A program made the translations under genes and the position numbers. From the NCBI GenBank assembly GCA_963727755.1, contig CAVSHN010000008.1:372001-436000 (forward strand): 64,000 bases of DNA, given 5' to 3'. Under the pieces are notes generated by a model. That model searched no databases, was not told the DNA's origin, and saw only the letters and a program-made list of their open reading frames with translations. Positions 8,757-18,063 of this stretch are shown piece by piece. The stretch's first letter is position 1. Each line of letters starts with the position of its first letter. The DNA is from DASYAN01 sp963727755. Its GTDB lineage: Bacteria; Chloroflexota; Ktedonobacteria; Ktedonobacterales; Ktedonobacteraceae.

Positions 8757-9060
8757 TTCTTACCTCCACATCCAAAAGAGCCGTGAAGTGGGTCATAATC
8801 GGGTCATCGTGAAGGAGACAAGTCCTCACCTTTCATGACACGGTTTGGCTCTTTGGCAAAGCGTCCATTTCTGCTTGCTCAAAACATTCGCAACAGCCTC
8901 TTCCTGCATATGTGGTGTTGCCCCTTCGAGGTTCATCGCCACCGCTATCACAAACATCTCGAATTATGTTGTCCGTCTACTTCTCTACGAGAAACACGAT
9001 GAAAAGTTCCATTGTGTATACAGGAGTGGAGGATGTCCAACCGTTACCCAGAACTGAGAC
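8757..9060. other. Intergenic region with a repeated fragment
   Basis: No gene is convincing; a 36-codon minus-strand frame (about 8834-8944) has no recognisable content. The stretch 8985-9030 (GAAACACGATGAAAAGTTCC and onward to GTATACA) is about 80 percent identical by eye to 24510-24550, so it is part of a dispersed repeat or common ancestral sequence. Confidence 0.35.
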
Positions 9061-9069
9061 AAATATGGA

Positions 9070-9190
9070 CAGGCCATAATTGAGGTCTGGTTCCTGCTTC
9101 GACGAGAGAAGTTTCACTTGTTGGTTAGACAAGCCAGAGCTTCTCTCTCCACAGGCGTTGCGTTCCCGTGTAACTCACGGTACGTTTAGT
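9070..9190 (-). ncRNA. Predicted TnpB guide RNA (omega-RNA/reRNA) and right end
   Basis: The bases right after the tnpB stop codon hold a perfect hairpin CCGTGAGTTACACGG and then GCCTGTGGAGAGAG and CGAAGCAGGAA. The last two blocks recur in the same order behind the other intact tnpB of this window (GCCTGTGGAGGAGG and CGAAGCAGGAAA). TnpB proteins use an RNA from the 3' end of their gene and the adjoining right end as guide. The exact element border was not resolved. Confidence 0.45.
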
Positions 9191-10333
9191 TCAAGCTGAT
9201 CGACTCAAATTCAGCTCTGTTTGAGCAAGATTGCGTGCTGCGTTATAATCTCTATCTGCAACATATCCGCATCTCTCACAGACAAAGACGCGATCATCTA
9301 AATCTTGATCTTCATCTACCCATCCGCAGCAAGAGCAAGTTTTTGAGGATGGGAACCATCTGCTCACAGTATTAACCGTTGAGCCATATTTCTCAGCTTT
9401 GTAGGTGATCTGACGCTTAAACTCGTGCATGCCTACATCACCGACTGCACGACTCATTTTGCGGTTCGCCATCATGCCCTTCACGTTCAAATCCTCAAGC
9501 ACAATGATGGCCGGCTTGGTTTTCGCGATGGCATTTGTTGCTTGATGGAGTGCGTTGGCACGAATACGGGCAATTCTAGCATGTTGGCGGGCTAGACGAC
9601 GAACAGCCTTCTTCCTGTTTCTGCTGCCTTTCTTCTTACGTGATACGCGCCTGCCAAGTCTAGCAAGCTTCTTCAAGTTCTTGCGCAGGGCTTTCGGGTT
9701 TTCATAGGCGACAGCTTGCGAAGTGGTGGCAAGAGTTTTGATGCCCAAATCGACACCGAGCACACAGCCCGTTGCAGGAACAGGATCAGCTACTTCTTCC
9801 TCAACCTGGACAGAAACGTACCAACGACCTGCTTTTTCCGAGACCGTGGCAGAGAGGATGTGAACACCAGAGGTTGGCAGATAGCCTGCTTCCTTGAGCA
9901 AAAGCTTTCCCAACCTTGGTAACTGGATATGCTTCTCGAAGATGTGAATAGCTCCCGTTAATCTGAAGCTGCCAATACCCTTCTTTTTGTTCTTAAACTT
10001 AGGATAGCCAAGTTTGCCTTTAAACTTGCCAGACTTCTTCTTTTTAACATGAGCGAAGAAGTTCTTAAACGCTTTCTCTAGATTGCGCAATGCTTCTTGT
10101 GGAGCGCATTTTGAGACCTCATACATCCAAGAAAAGTCTGTCTTCTTTTTCGCATTCAATTCTTTGTGCAAACTCATGGCGGTGGGAGTTTTTCTTCCTG
10201 CCGCATATTCCTCTTGATAACGGTGTAGCCCCCAATTATATGCAAAGCGTGCAGTACCAGCATGCTGAAGACAAGCCGTGACTTGAGCCTTATTCAAGTC
10301 TAGTTCTGTTTTATAGCCTCTGGTGATCTTCAC
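9191..10333 (-). CDS. tnpB: TnpB (IS200/IS605 OrfB family RNA-guided nuclease)
   Basis: A full-length 380-residue TnpB. The RuvC-like nuclease residues are all present: D195 in GVDLGIK, E280 in IVLEDLNVKGM and the final Asp in DRDYNAARNLA near residue 360. A zinc finger CSCC...CERC lies between them. The N-terminal helix-turn-helix starts MKITRGYKTELDLNKAQ. The GTG start at 10333 overlaps the end of a small ribbon-helix-helix gene by 23 bases, so the two are translationally coupled. There is no tnpA transposase next to it, so the element depends on one elsewhere or is immobile. TnpB cuts DNA guided by an RNA from its own 3' end. Confidence 0.9.
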   Translation of the reverse strand: MKITRGYKTELDLNKAQVTACLQHAGTARFAYNWGLHRYQEEYAAGRKTPTAMSLHKELNAKKKTDFSWMYEVSKCAPQEALRNLEKAFKNFFAHVKKKKSGKFKGKLGYPKFKNKKKGIGSFRLTGAIHIFEKHIQLPRLGKLLLKEAGYLPTSGVHILSATVSEKAGRWYVSVQVEEEVADPVPATGCVLGVDLGIKTLATTSQAVAYENPKALRKNLKKLARLGRRVSRKKKGSRNRKKAVRRLARQHARIARIRANALHQATNAIAKTKPAIIVLEDLNVKGMMANRKMSRAVGDVGMHEFKRQITYKAEKYGSTVNTVSRWFPSSKTCSCCGWVDEDQDLDDRVFVCERCGYVADRDYNAARNLAQTELNLSRSA

Positions 10334-10478
10334 TGCTTTTCACTGCTTCCTTCAGCTCTCTGTCTACTATCTCTTCTAGTATTTCAAGCATTGTCTTACG
10401 CCTCATGGCAGCCAAGATCTTCAACTTTTCTTGCGTCTGCTTCCAGACTTTGAGCGATGTGATTTGCTTGTTCTCCAT
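10311..10478 (-). CDS. Small ribbon-helix-helix (CopG-like) protein coupled to tnpB
   Basis: A 55-residue protein when started at MENKQITSLKVWKQTQEKL (ATG at 10478). The pattern of a short beta strand (ITSLKVW), a helix, and MRRKTMLEILEEIVDREL matches ribbon-helix-helix DNA-binding proteins, which act as dimers. An in-frame ATG at 10502 or 10541 would lengthen it. Its last 23 bases overlap the tnpB start. The arrangement suggests a repressor or accessory factor of the TnpB element; this pairing is not the classic IS605 gene set. Confidence 0.6.
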   Translation of the reverse strand: MENKQITSLKVWKQTQEKLKILAAMRRKTMLEILEEIVDRELKEAVKSSEDHQRL

Positions 10479-10692
10479 ACGGAGAATTATATCATCTCTC
10501 TCCATAAAGGTAAGTCCATAGATGGCCGCGAAAGGCAACAAATGTCCATGGAATTATAAACTAGTTAGACCCTATTCTTTTCAGTGAAACATTGCTAAGT
10601 ACAATCATGCAAAGATTGCGGCATTGACTGCGTTCAGTGGTCAGTCTTTATACCAAAAAAGTTTCGTGATTGTACTTAGAATAGAGCAGATC

Positions 10693-11321
10693 GTGACACT
10701 CTCAACCCGCCTTTGAGGGGGTGAGCTTCGATCGCACTCCAACGGTGTGGCCTGCCCCCGTAGGGACCTGCTCCAAGAGCAGTGGTTGACCCGTTGGCTG
10801 TGATAGACAACAAGCATCAGGTGATGCCAGGGGCGTGTCTGCCCTACTACTACTCCTGGATAAACCAGGGCGTAGATACGTGACGGAACGAGGAAACGAC
10901 ACGTGCTCAGCAAAGATGCAGGGTGATGGACTTGCGCCCTTTGCCCATAGGCAGAACAACGCATCCCTTGTTCTTCGTTACAGCCTGAGCAGGCCATTTG
11001 ACCGGATAGAAGCATTTTTTCTTGCCATGGATAGTTCATTCGCATCTCTGGATGGGTTTGACGGAGCTTGCGTGTGGTGTCGATATTTGCAAGGAAAGCA
11101 TGTACTACCATCTGCACCGATTGACTGTGCAGGGCAAATTGTCCACCTTTGGTGGCCTTTTGCAGCTCATTGCGTCCAGGCCACGGAAGATGTTCTCTGC
11201 GTGCTTGTTTGTGCGCTTCGACACAAAAGTTCCAGACTTTGGCGGCTTCCATCTGCGCATCTCGCAGTACTACAAACAACTTTTTAGTGGGTTGCAATTG
11301 GTAGATATGGACTGTTTCCAT
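10693..11321 (-). pseudogene. Decayed IS605-type TnpB element
   Basis: The minus strand starts METVHIYQLQPTKKLF and continues with EAAKVWNFCVEAHKQAR and a helical stretch, the N-terminal part of a TnpB-like protein. Near 11020 the frame changes and continues FYPVKWPAQAVTKNKGCVVL and PMGKGRKSITLHLC before a stop. The RuvC domain is missing. The 3' end still has a right-end-like hairpin at 10701-10725 (CTCAACCC against GGGGGTGAG) and ends in GTGTCAC, like the intact element at 53700-55093. So this is an internally deleted, inactive copy. Confidence 0.6.
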
Positions 11322-11663
11322 GTAAGCAAGCTCCTTTCTATTTTTGTTTCCTACTATATACAACGAAGCATATTTGAATAAGTAACATTATAGTATTCCA
11401 ATTTAGGAGACGAAATGTGGAAATATAGCAAAGAATTGTATGCTAACAGGGTCGCTTTCGTTAAATGGTATAGGCATAGTCATTTAAGCTCAATTTGACC
11501 AAGTTTTTGAACTCTACCACTAGATAAGAGAATGTGCTATACTTGCCCTCAAGCACAATATAAACAGAGCATACCCATTTGAATAAAATCAGGCTGTCAT
11601 TTAGAAGGGTAGCCGAGCATGGACTTCCATTAGTGGAGACCCTCACTCAGCCGAGGAGAAAGT
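11322..11663. other. Intergenic region upstream of the kinase operon
   Basis: No gene seen. It contains a likely extended -10 promoter element, TGCTATACT at 11535-11543, pointing to the zinc-ribbon kinase reading frame, and ends with GCCGAGGAGAAAGT before the ATG at 11664. Confidence 0.4.
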
Positions 11664-11864
11664 ATGGGACAATCAAGAAACTCACAGGTATGCGGAAACT
11701 GTGGCACACCCAATAGCCCACAGGACCAATTCTGTTCTAAGTGTGGATACCTACTCGCCAGTGGTCCTACCGACAAAACTCTTCTGGCAACCACCTTGAG
11801 TATTCCACAACGCCGTGTCACTGGTGCATTAACTCCAGGTATCTTAGGGATCACCCACAAATAA
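11664..11864 (+). pseudogene. Zinc-ribbon N terminus of the Ser/Thr kinase, cut off by an IS
   Basis: A 66-residue product with CGNCGTPNSPQDQFCSKCGY, a double Cxx C zinc ribbon at residues 10-29, then TTLSIPQRRVTGALTPG, the usual linker before the kinase domain in such proteins. It ends at a TAA formed by the insertion junction. If the element at 11863-13136 is removed together with one copy of a 2-bp AT duplication, this frame runs directly into the kinase frame (CAC AAA TTT ATG GTT GGC), giving one protein. Confidence 0.75.
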
Positions 11865-13136
11865 CTCCGTCATCTACACCTGTGGTCTGACAGTATAGTT
11901 CCACTCTGGATGAAACGCATCTCCCTGGATATTGATACTCTGCCACTGCTCGTCAGGAACCTTTTGCTTGGTGGCATAGTCATGGGTATCGAGTACGGCC
12001 TCGATCTTGAGCCCTCCCTTGGTCATGGTATGCCTGATGTACTCCAGGACAACCTCATAGGCTATGAGTGGCTTCGCTCGCCAGTTGATGTTGATGAAGG
12101 AGAACATCTCATGCTCAATGGCGTTCCACTTGCTGGTACCTGGTGGGTAGTGACACACGTGGATGGTTAATCCTGTCTGGTTGGCGAATTGTTGGAGACA
12201 CCACTTCCAGAGCCTATTGTTTGATGCATTACTGCTCCCACTATCACAGAAGAGCTGGATGTCGGTTGCACCGGGGTAATCGTTGCTCCCCCTGGTCTGC
12301 CACCAGTTGTCCAGGGAGACGACGGCAAATTCGGCAGTATTGTGGTCAATCCCGACGTTCACGAACCCTTGTTTCTTGAGGATATCATAGACACCGTAGG
12401 GAATGGCCTTCATGATGCGCCCCTTTTTGATAGGATCGGTCTTTCCAAAGTCATAGACATCTACCTTTGTGTCTTCACCAGGAGCGGTCCATTCCTTTCC
12501 TGCATTCTTCATATTCCCTATCTTTTCGGTTTTCTTCGCATCTATGGACAGAATGGGAAAGCCTTGGAGTTGGGCCTTGAGACCTTGCATGTTGATATGA
12601 TTGAACTGGGCGTCTCGGTCCGGATGATTCTTGCCACCCTCCAGGTCTTTCTTGTTCGCTTTGAGGGCAAAGCCCTGCTCATGAAGGATGTGGCGGATGG
12701 TCTCTAACCCTACTGTAAAGCCCCGTTTGGTTACCTCTGCGGCGATGTGAGCAATGGAATGACTTGTCCATTTGACGAGGACTTTGTGGTCCGTTTTGGG
12801 GTTGGCAGCGGTTTCGATTGTCTCGGTCAGGCCTGGTTGGTGCTGTTCCTGTTTTTTTCGGCCACCACCGGGACGGCGGATACGGTCGCCTTGGAGCGTG
12901 TTGCCTGATTCCAGCTCCTTGATACCTTGGTTGATCGTATCACGGTTCATGCCCGTGGCACGGGAGAAGGCAGCGACTCCACCGAAGCCGTAGGCCTTGG
13001 CCTCACGGGCGGCGTAGTAGCGTTTCTGTTTCTCATTGAGTTCTGGCAGGGTGTCCCGCCATTTTTCTTCTATGCTTAGTTGTTTTCTGGTCATGGTACC
13101 TAATACGATACCATACTCAGGCTAGATGACGGAGTT
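11863..13136. mobile_element. ISAzo13-family insertion sequence
   Basis: Terminal inverted repeats AACTCCGTCATCTA (11863-11876) and TAGATGACGGAGTT (13123-13136) are perfect over 14 bp and can be extended outward through AT-rich bases. They enclose a single transposase gene on the minus strand. The most likely target duplication is AT (11861-11862 and 13137-13138), because removing one copy restores the kinase reading frame. All parts look intact. Confidence 0.8.
11874..13094 (-). CDS. ISAzo13-family DDE transposase
   Basis: A 406-residue transposase of the Rhodopirellula-type DDE family. The N-terminal helix-turn-helix includes GVAAFSRATGMNRDTINQGI. The catalytic triad is visible as D in FPILSIDAKKTEKIGN, D in IQLFCDSGSSNASNN and E in PPGTSKWNAIEHEMFSFI. 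GGRKK and the block around FVNVGIDHNTAEFAVVSL are also typical. It fills the element almost completely, starting 42 bases from the right inverted repeat. It disrupts the zinc-ribbon kinase gene on the opposite strand. Confidence 0.9.
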   Translation of the reverse strand: MTRKQLSIEEKWRDTLPELNEKQKRYYAAREAKAYGFGGVAAFSRATGMNRDTINQGIKELESGNTLQGDRIRRPGGGRKKQEQHQPGLTETIETAANPKTDHKVLVKWTSHSIAHIAAEVTKRGFTVGLETIRHILHEQGFALKANKKDLEGGKNHPDRDAQFNHINMQGLKAQLQGFPILSIDAKKTEKIGNMKNAGKEWTAPGEDTKVDVYDFGKTDPIKKGRIMKAIPYGVYDILKKQGFVNVGIDHNTAEFAVVSLDNWWQTRGSNDYPGATDIQLFCDSGSSNASNNRLWKWCLQQFANQTGLTIHVCHYPPGTSKWNAIEHEMFSFININWRAKPLIAYEVVLEYIRHTMTKGGLKIEAVLDTHDYATKQKVPDEQWQSINIQGDAFHPEWNYTVRPQV

Positions 13137-15468
13137 ATTTATGGTTGGCCCCTTACTCGGCAAACGCTACCACATTGTTCAGCTTATCGGCAAAGGCGGT
13201 TTTGGTGCTGTCTACAAGGCAACTGATGGACGCTTCCAGTCCAGACGCACAATTGCGATTAAAGAGATGAGCGATGCACAACTCAATCCAACAGAGAAAG
13301 CAAAGGCCATTCAGGATTTCGGGAACGAAGCTGGCTTGCTCGTTGAACTCTCACATCCCAACCTCCCTATGGTCAGCGACTTCTTTGAGGATGGAGGAAA
13401 AGTCTACCTCGTGATGGAGTTTATTGAAGGCAAGACGCTAGAAAAATTTCTGCAGGAGAGCAAAACAAAATTTGATACAGTTATGGTAATGAGCTGGGCA
13501 TTACAATTGTGCGAGGTTTTATATTATTTACATACTCGACCACAGCCAATCATTTTCCGTGATATGAAGCCTTCTAATGTCATGGTCATGGACGATGGAC
13601 GTATCAAGCTAATTGATTTTGGTATAGCACGCATTTTCAAAGCAGCAAGCACAAAAGATACTTCGTTACTGGGTTCTCATGGCTATGCACCGTTAGAGCA
13701 GTATGGGCGTGGGCAGAGCGATGCTCGCTCTGACATCTACGCTCTAGGAGCCACGCTCTATGAATTACTGACAGGAGAGTTACCTGCCGATGCACCATCG
13801 CGTCGAATAAACCCACAAATTCTTATTCCTCCAAGCCAGCTCAACCCCGGGATCTCACCGGAGACCGAAGCAATTATTCTCACAGCCATGGCTGACGAAC
13901 CACAAAATCGCTATCAGTCAGCCGCTGACATGTATCAGGCTATCGCCTCCACTGGCATTATGGCATCTACTAACCCATCCAGCCCTATTAGCAACAACCC
14001 TCTTGCCTCCAAGTCCACCGGGCAAACTCCCACTCATATATCGACCATTCCAAATACACCTGCCACATTGATGCCAACAATGGTTGCAAACACACAGGGT
14101 AGCAATCCATCAGGAGGAGGTTCACTTGCACCCTCTACCTGGCCGGGGCCCCCACAACAGACTCCTCCGGTCGCGCCACCTTCATCGCCAGCCAGCCCCT
14201 CACGTCGAGCCTTTCTAATCACAGGTCTAGCAGCAGTTCCTACTGCTGCTGCTATTGGCGCAGGCCTCTATTTCTTCCTGCGTCCCAAATATACCACTAT
14301 CAACATCTCCTTTATATATAGCACCGAAAAAGAGGCGTGGATGCAAGATGTCATCAACGACTTTAACAATAGTGGTACTATGGCAAGTAACCAGCTTATT
14401 CAGATTAATGCCACGTCAGAGGGATCAGTCAAGACCAGAACGAACATTTTGGATGGTGTCCTCACCACCGATGGCAAACGTACCCCTGTCGCATGGAGCC
14501 CTGCAAGCGATCTGGAATTGAACCAGTTGCTCAATAGTTGGCAGAAGAAAAACAACCAGGAAATTGCCTTTACCTCCGGCAACTTCGCACCCCAGTCCCT
14601 GGTCGAGAGTCCTCTTGTTTTTGCTATCTGGCGCGACCGTGCACAGATCCTGCTACAGCATTATAAAAGTAAAAGCATTGATTGGCCTATTATTTACGAT
14701 GCCGTCCAGAAAAACTCCTGGGGCGACATCGATGGCAATCAGAATTGGGGACCAGTCAAGCTCGGGCAGACTCGCCCCGACAGCTCCAATAGTGGGCTAC
14801 TCTCGATTACCTTGATTGCTTACTCTTATTATCATATTTCTCGTGGACTCACCGTTGCTCAAGTTACAGATAATGCATTTTTGCAGTACTCCCAGACTAT
14901 TGAGGGAGCCGTGCAGAAGTTTGGTCGCAGTAGTGGTACCTATCTTGAACAAGAAGTGATCCTCAATGGACCATCTTCCTATGACATCGTGATGACCTAT
15001 GAGAATCTCGTGCTCACCATGCAAAACGAGGCACACCAGCGATGGAACCAATCGCTACTGCCCTTTTATCCAAACGTGAACATCACCGGTAATCATCCTT
15101 TCGCCATCTTTAAAGGAAATGGCATCACCCGGGCTGAGCAGGAAGCCGCTATGAAGTTTCGTGATTTCCTGCTAGCTGCCCCTCAACAGCACAAAGCACT
15201 ACTTAAAGGCTTCCGCCCAACCAATCCACAGGTAGCACTTACTGAACAGGTTACAGAAAACCCATTTACCACTCCATTTGAGAAGCCCTTACCTACTGTC
15301 CAGATTGCGGTTCCAACACAGCTAACCAATCTAGCAGCTGCACCCAATGGCGATGTTACTGATACACTACTTCAGCAATGGTTCAATAGCTACAATGGAG
15401 CACCAACTGCGCTATCAATTTCTTCAGACTCTAACAAAGGACGATCTACTCATGATATTTTGCTCTAA
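13126..15468 (+). CDS. Transmembrane Ser/Thr protein kinase with solute-binding-like ectodomain
   Basis: A 780-residue protein. The cytoplasmic kinase domain (about residues 9-275) has the glycine loop LIGKGGFGAVYKA, the lysine in IAIKEM, catalytic loop FRDMKPSN (His of HRD replaced by Phe, Asp kept) and DFG in LIDFGIARIF, so activity is expected. A Pro/Ser/Thr-rich linker leads to one membrane helix (LITGLAAVPTAAAIGAG, about 361-380). Outside is a domain of 380 residues starting FIYSTEKEAWMQDVINDFN, alike in order and motifs to the ligand-binding domain of the next gene. It lost its zinc-ribbon N terminus to the IS upstream and now would start inside the IS repeat (ATG 13126 or 13141). It probably senses an extracellular ligand and phosphorylates cytoplasmic targets. 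Confidence 0.85.
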   Translation: MTELFMVGPLLGKRYHIVQLIGKGGFGAVYKATDGRFQSRRTIAIKEMSDAQLNPTEKAKAIQDFGNEAGLLVELSHPNLPMVSDFFEDGGKVYLVMEFIEGKTLEKFLQESKTKFDTVMVMSWALQLCEVLYYLHTRPQPIIFRDMKPSNVMVMDDGRIKLIDFGIARIFKAASTKDTSLLGSHGYAPLEQYGRGQSDARSDIYALGATLYELLTGELPADAPSRRINPQILIPPSQLNPGISPETEAIILTAMADEPQNRYQSAADMYQAIASTGIMASTNPSSPISNNPLASKSTGQTPTHISTIPNTPATLMPTMVANTQGSNPSGGGSLAPSTWPGPPQQTPPVAPPSSPASPSRRAFLITGLAAVPTAAAIGAGLYFFLRPKYTTINISFIYSTEKEAWMQDVINDFNNSGTMASNQLIQINATSEGSVKTRTNILDGVLTTDGKRTPVAWSPASDLELNQLLNSWQKKNNQEIAFTSGNFAPQSLVESPLVFAIWRDRAQILLQHYKSKSIDWPIIYDAVQKNSWGDIDGNQNWGPVKLGQTRPDSSNSGLLSITLIAYSYYHISRGLTVAQVTDNAFLQYSQTIEGAVQKFGRSSGTYLEQEVILNGPSSYDIVMTYENLVLTMQNEAHQRWNQSLLPFYPNVNITGNHPFAIFKGNGITRAEQEAAMKFRDFLLAAPQQHKALLKGFRPTNPQVALTEQVTENPFTTPFEKPLPTVQIAVPTQLTNLAAAPNGDVTDTLLQQWFNSYNGAPTALSISSDSNKGRSTHDILL

Positions 15469-17236
15469 AAAATCGCTCATGCAACAGCACATAATAGAAG
15501 AACGTCAGAGCCAACAGATTAGCCGTACTCTCTTGATGATGTGGAGCTTGCTCTTCGTCCTTGTATGTTCATCTTGTGGTACTCTTCCAGCTCAGAACAA
15601 ACCAGCTTCTGCTATTCCTTGCTCATCACATAGCTCGCAGCCAGTGACACTGACGATGGCTTATAGCAGCGAGAAACAGGCCTGGATTGAAGATGTAGTC
15701 AAGGATTTTAACAGCCAGCATTTGGCAGCCTGCGACGGACCGATTACTGTTCAAGCAACGCCAACAGGCTCAGGCCAATCGATGCAGCAAATCCTGGATG
15801 GTAGCTTGCAACCAGATATCTGGAGCCCAGCTGGCAGTGTCTGGATCGCCCTACTCAATGACCAATGGCATAGCAAGCATGGGAGCGATCTCGTAGGCAC
15901 CGGAGCAAACGATACTCCTTCCCTAGTCAGCAGTCCCGTAGTCATTGCGATGTGGCTACCTCAAGCCAAAGCTCTCGGCTGGCCACAAAAGCCCATTGGT
16001 TGGGCAGACATCGCCAAACTGAGTACAGACTCACAGGGGTGGAAAACCTACGGACACCCCGAATTTGGCCAGTTCAAGTTTGGCCATACCCATCCCGAGT
16101 ACTCAAACTCTGGCCTTGATGCAGTGATCGCCATGAATTATGCTGCCACAAACAAACTTCGGCAACTCACTGTTGACGATGTGAACAGTAGCAGCACAAA
16201 AGATTTTGTCGCCAACGTCGAAAGCTCAGTGATTCACTATGGAGATAGCACTGGCTTTTTTGCAGATAAAATGTTTCGCCAGGGACCGAGCTACTTAAGC
16301 GCAACAGTGATGTATGAGAACCTGATTATCGAAGCCAACGATGGAAAGAAATACCCACACCTACCATATCCGGTCGTTGCCATCTATCCTAAGGAAGGTA
16401 CCTTTAACAGTGATCATCCCTTCGCAATCTTGCAAGGTAGCTGGGTCTCACCAGCCAAGAAAGCTGCCGCCCAGGCGTTCCGCAATTTCTTGTTAGCTCC
16501 AGCTCAACAAGCCAAAGCCTTACAGTATGGTTTCCGTCCTGCTGATCCCAATATGAAATTGACAGCACCGATTGATAACGCACACGGAGTAGATCCAGCA
16601 CAGCCAAGTACCGTATTACCTATTCCTAATGCCAATGTTGTGAATGCCATTCAAGCAAGCTGGCAAACACAAAGACGCAGGGTCGATATTATGCTAATAC
16701 TGGACCGCTCAGGCAGTATGAATGATCCGATTGGCAACGTTACCAAAATAGATGGCGCGAAGTCGGGATTAAAAGAGTTTGTTAACTTAATGAGTGACCA
16801 AGACCAACTAGGTCTCACCACCTTCAGTGACAGTGCAGATGTTCTTACTCCAGTTTCACCTTTGGGACCCAAGCGCCAAGATGTACTTTCACGTATAGAT
16901 GGTATCATTGCTAATGGAGAGACATTGCTCTTTGATACAATCGAACAACAGTTCCAGATGCTCCAACAGTTCCCGTCCAAGCATATCAAAGCTATGATCG
17001 TGCTCACCGATGGGCAAGATACCATTAGTAACTTAAATCTTAATCAGCTTGTGAACCGTGTTACAGCTTCAGGTGAAGATGCCGGGCAGGGTATCAAGAT
17101 CTTCACCATAGCCTATGGCAATGATGCCGACACAAATGCATTGACACAAATCGCTAACAAGACAGGTGGGCAAGAATATAGCGGGACACCCCAAAATATC
17201 CAGCAGGTCTATCAACAGATCAGCGTGTTCTTCTAG
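15452..17236 (+). CDS. Lipoprotein with solute-binding domain and VWA domain
   Basis: Start at ATG 15452, with AAAGGACG upstream, overlapping the kinase stop by 17 bases, so the pair is translationally coupled. An N-terminal signal ending LLFVLVCSSCG gives a lipobox Cys. The first domain (YSSEKQAWIEDVVKDFN onward, about 360 residues) is a type II periplasmic-binding fold paralogous to the kinase ectodomain. The second is a von Willebrand A domain with a complete metal-ion adhesion site: DRSGS near residue 415, the Thr in LTTFSD and the Asp in VLTDGQD. Known VWA domains mediate metal-dependent protein contacts. The natural reading is a surface partner that shares ligand or binds in complex with the kinase. 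Confidence 0.85.
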   Translation: MIFCSKKSLMQQHIIEERQSQQISRTLLMMWSLLFVLVCSSCGTLPAQNKPASAIPCSSHSSQPVTLTMAYSSEKQAWIEDVVKDFNSQHLAACDGPITVQATPTGSGQSMQQILDGSLQPDIWSPAGSVWIALLNDQWHSKHGSDLVGTGANDTPSLVSSPVVIAMWLPQAKALGWPQKPIGWADIAKLSTDSQGWKTYGHPEFGQFKFGHTHPEYSNSGLDAVIAMNYAATNKLRQLTVDDVNSSSTKDFVANVESSVIHYGDSTGFFADKMFRQGPSYLSATVMYENLIIEANDGKKYPHLPYPVVAIYPKEGTFNSDHPFAILQGSWVSPAKKAAAQAFRNFLLAPAQQAKALQYGFRPADPNMKLTAPIDNAHGVDPAQPSTVLPIPNANVVNAIQASWQTQRRRVDIMLILDRSGSMNDPIGNVTKIDGAKSGLKEFVNLMSDQDQLGLTTFSDSADVLTPVSPLGPKRQDVLSRIDGIIANGETLLFDTIEQQFQMLQQFPSKHIKAMIVLTDGQDTISNLNLNQLVNRVTASGEDAGQGIKIFTIAYGNDADTNALTQIANKTGGQEYSGTPQNIQQVYQQISVFF

Positions 17237-17244
17237 CATTCTGC

Positions 17245-17547
17245 TTAGGGTAAATCTTTTTGCAGACTCCTCATGCAAGAAATTCCAAGATTTGGAGCTT
17301 GTACAGCAAACATGACGCCATGGTACCTCCCCAAACAGAAACCAAACCGAGAGAGTTCCTGCCTCTGGAGCGGAGTAAAGTAGCCACACGCGGCAGCATA
17401 CTTCAGATTGACGACGAGATAACTATCAAGAATAGGCATATGCTCTTGTCTATCCTGGGACAAGGCATACATTACCCCTAATTCATACTGATGTTTAAAT
17501 GTTTCGTCTTGGATCGTAATAAGCGGTACTATTCTCTCCTGCTTCAC
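17245..17547 (-). CDS. Hypothetical protein (100 aa)
   Basis: A 100-residue protein with a GTG start at 17547 preceded by AAGGAAG. It contains EIHQYELGVMY-like acidic and aromatic blocks and, near the C terminus, LSRFGFCLGRYHGVMFAVQ. Family not recognised. A decayed fragment of the same gene lies at 24505-24600, so it belongs to a dispersed family. It converges on the VWA lipoprotein gene with 8 bases between stops. Confidence 0.45.
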   Translation of the reverse strand: MKQERIVPLITIQDETFKHQYELGVMYALSQDRQEHMPILDSYLVVNLKYAAACGYFTPLQRQELSRFGFCLGRYHGVMFAVQAPNLGISCMRSLQKDLP

Positions 17548-17724
17548 AATTCAACTTCCTTTTTTACGAATATCTATGAACTAATATGAATAGATGTGAA
17601 CTGGCATGTATATCTATGTATTTATAGATTAAAATCCAAATATGTATGAAATAGCAAGTGTTTGCATTGACTCCTCAAGCTAATCGTCTATATAATGGAG
17701 TAAACCCGCTTCTGAGGTAGTTCC

Positions 17725-17922
17725 ATGTGGGATGAATGGCTGACAATCGAACAATGTGCAAAGCTCCTTCAAGTGCATAAGGATACCATCAGGAATTGGA
17801 TTAAAAACCCAGATCCAGAAAAAAGACTGCCTGCGGTAAAAGCTGGAAGGGACTGGAGAATACAACGAAAAGACTGGGATGAGTTTTTGAATAAGCGGAA
17901 GAATATACGAGATGAGGAATAG
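17725..17922 (+). CDS. Excisionase/MerR-like helix-turn-helix protein (65 aa)
   Basis: A 65-residue DNA-binding protein. LTIEQCAKLLQVHKDTIRNW is the helix-turn-helix of the excisionase (DUF/HTH_17) family, followed by the wing and DWRIQRKDWDEFL. Such proteins bind DNA next to mobile elements or act as small regulators. The 150 bases upstream are AT-rich with several direct copies of a short motif like ATCTATG/ATGAATAGATG (about 17565-17640), which may be its binding sites. It precedes the kinase-WD40 gene by 140 bases. Confidence 0.7.
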   Translation: MWDEWLTIEQCAKLLQVHKDTIRNWIKNPDPEKRLPAVKAGRDWRIQRKDWDEFLNKRKNIRDEE

Positions 17923-18063
17923 TGGTGAATTGTAGCTACTGTACTTGCAAGTTGATCGCAGCGCGAGGCTAACCTAACTTTCTATTTAAGAAGACATTTA
18001 TTGAAACAGCCACATTATGTGACTATTTCAAATCATCTAATTGCCTTATAGAGGAGTTGACAG

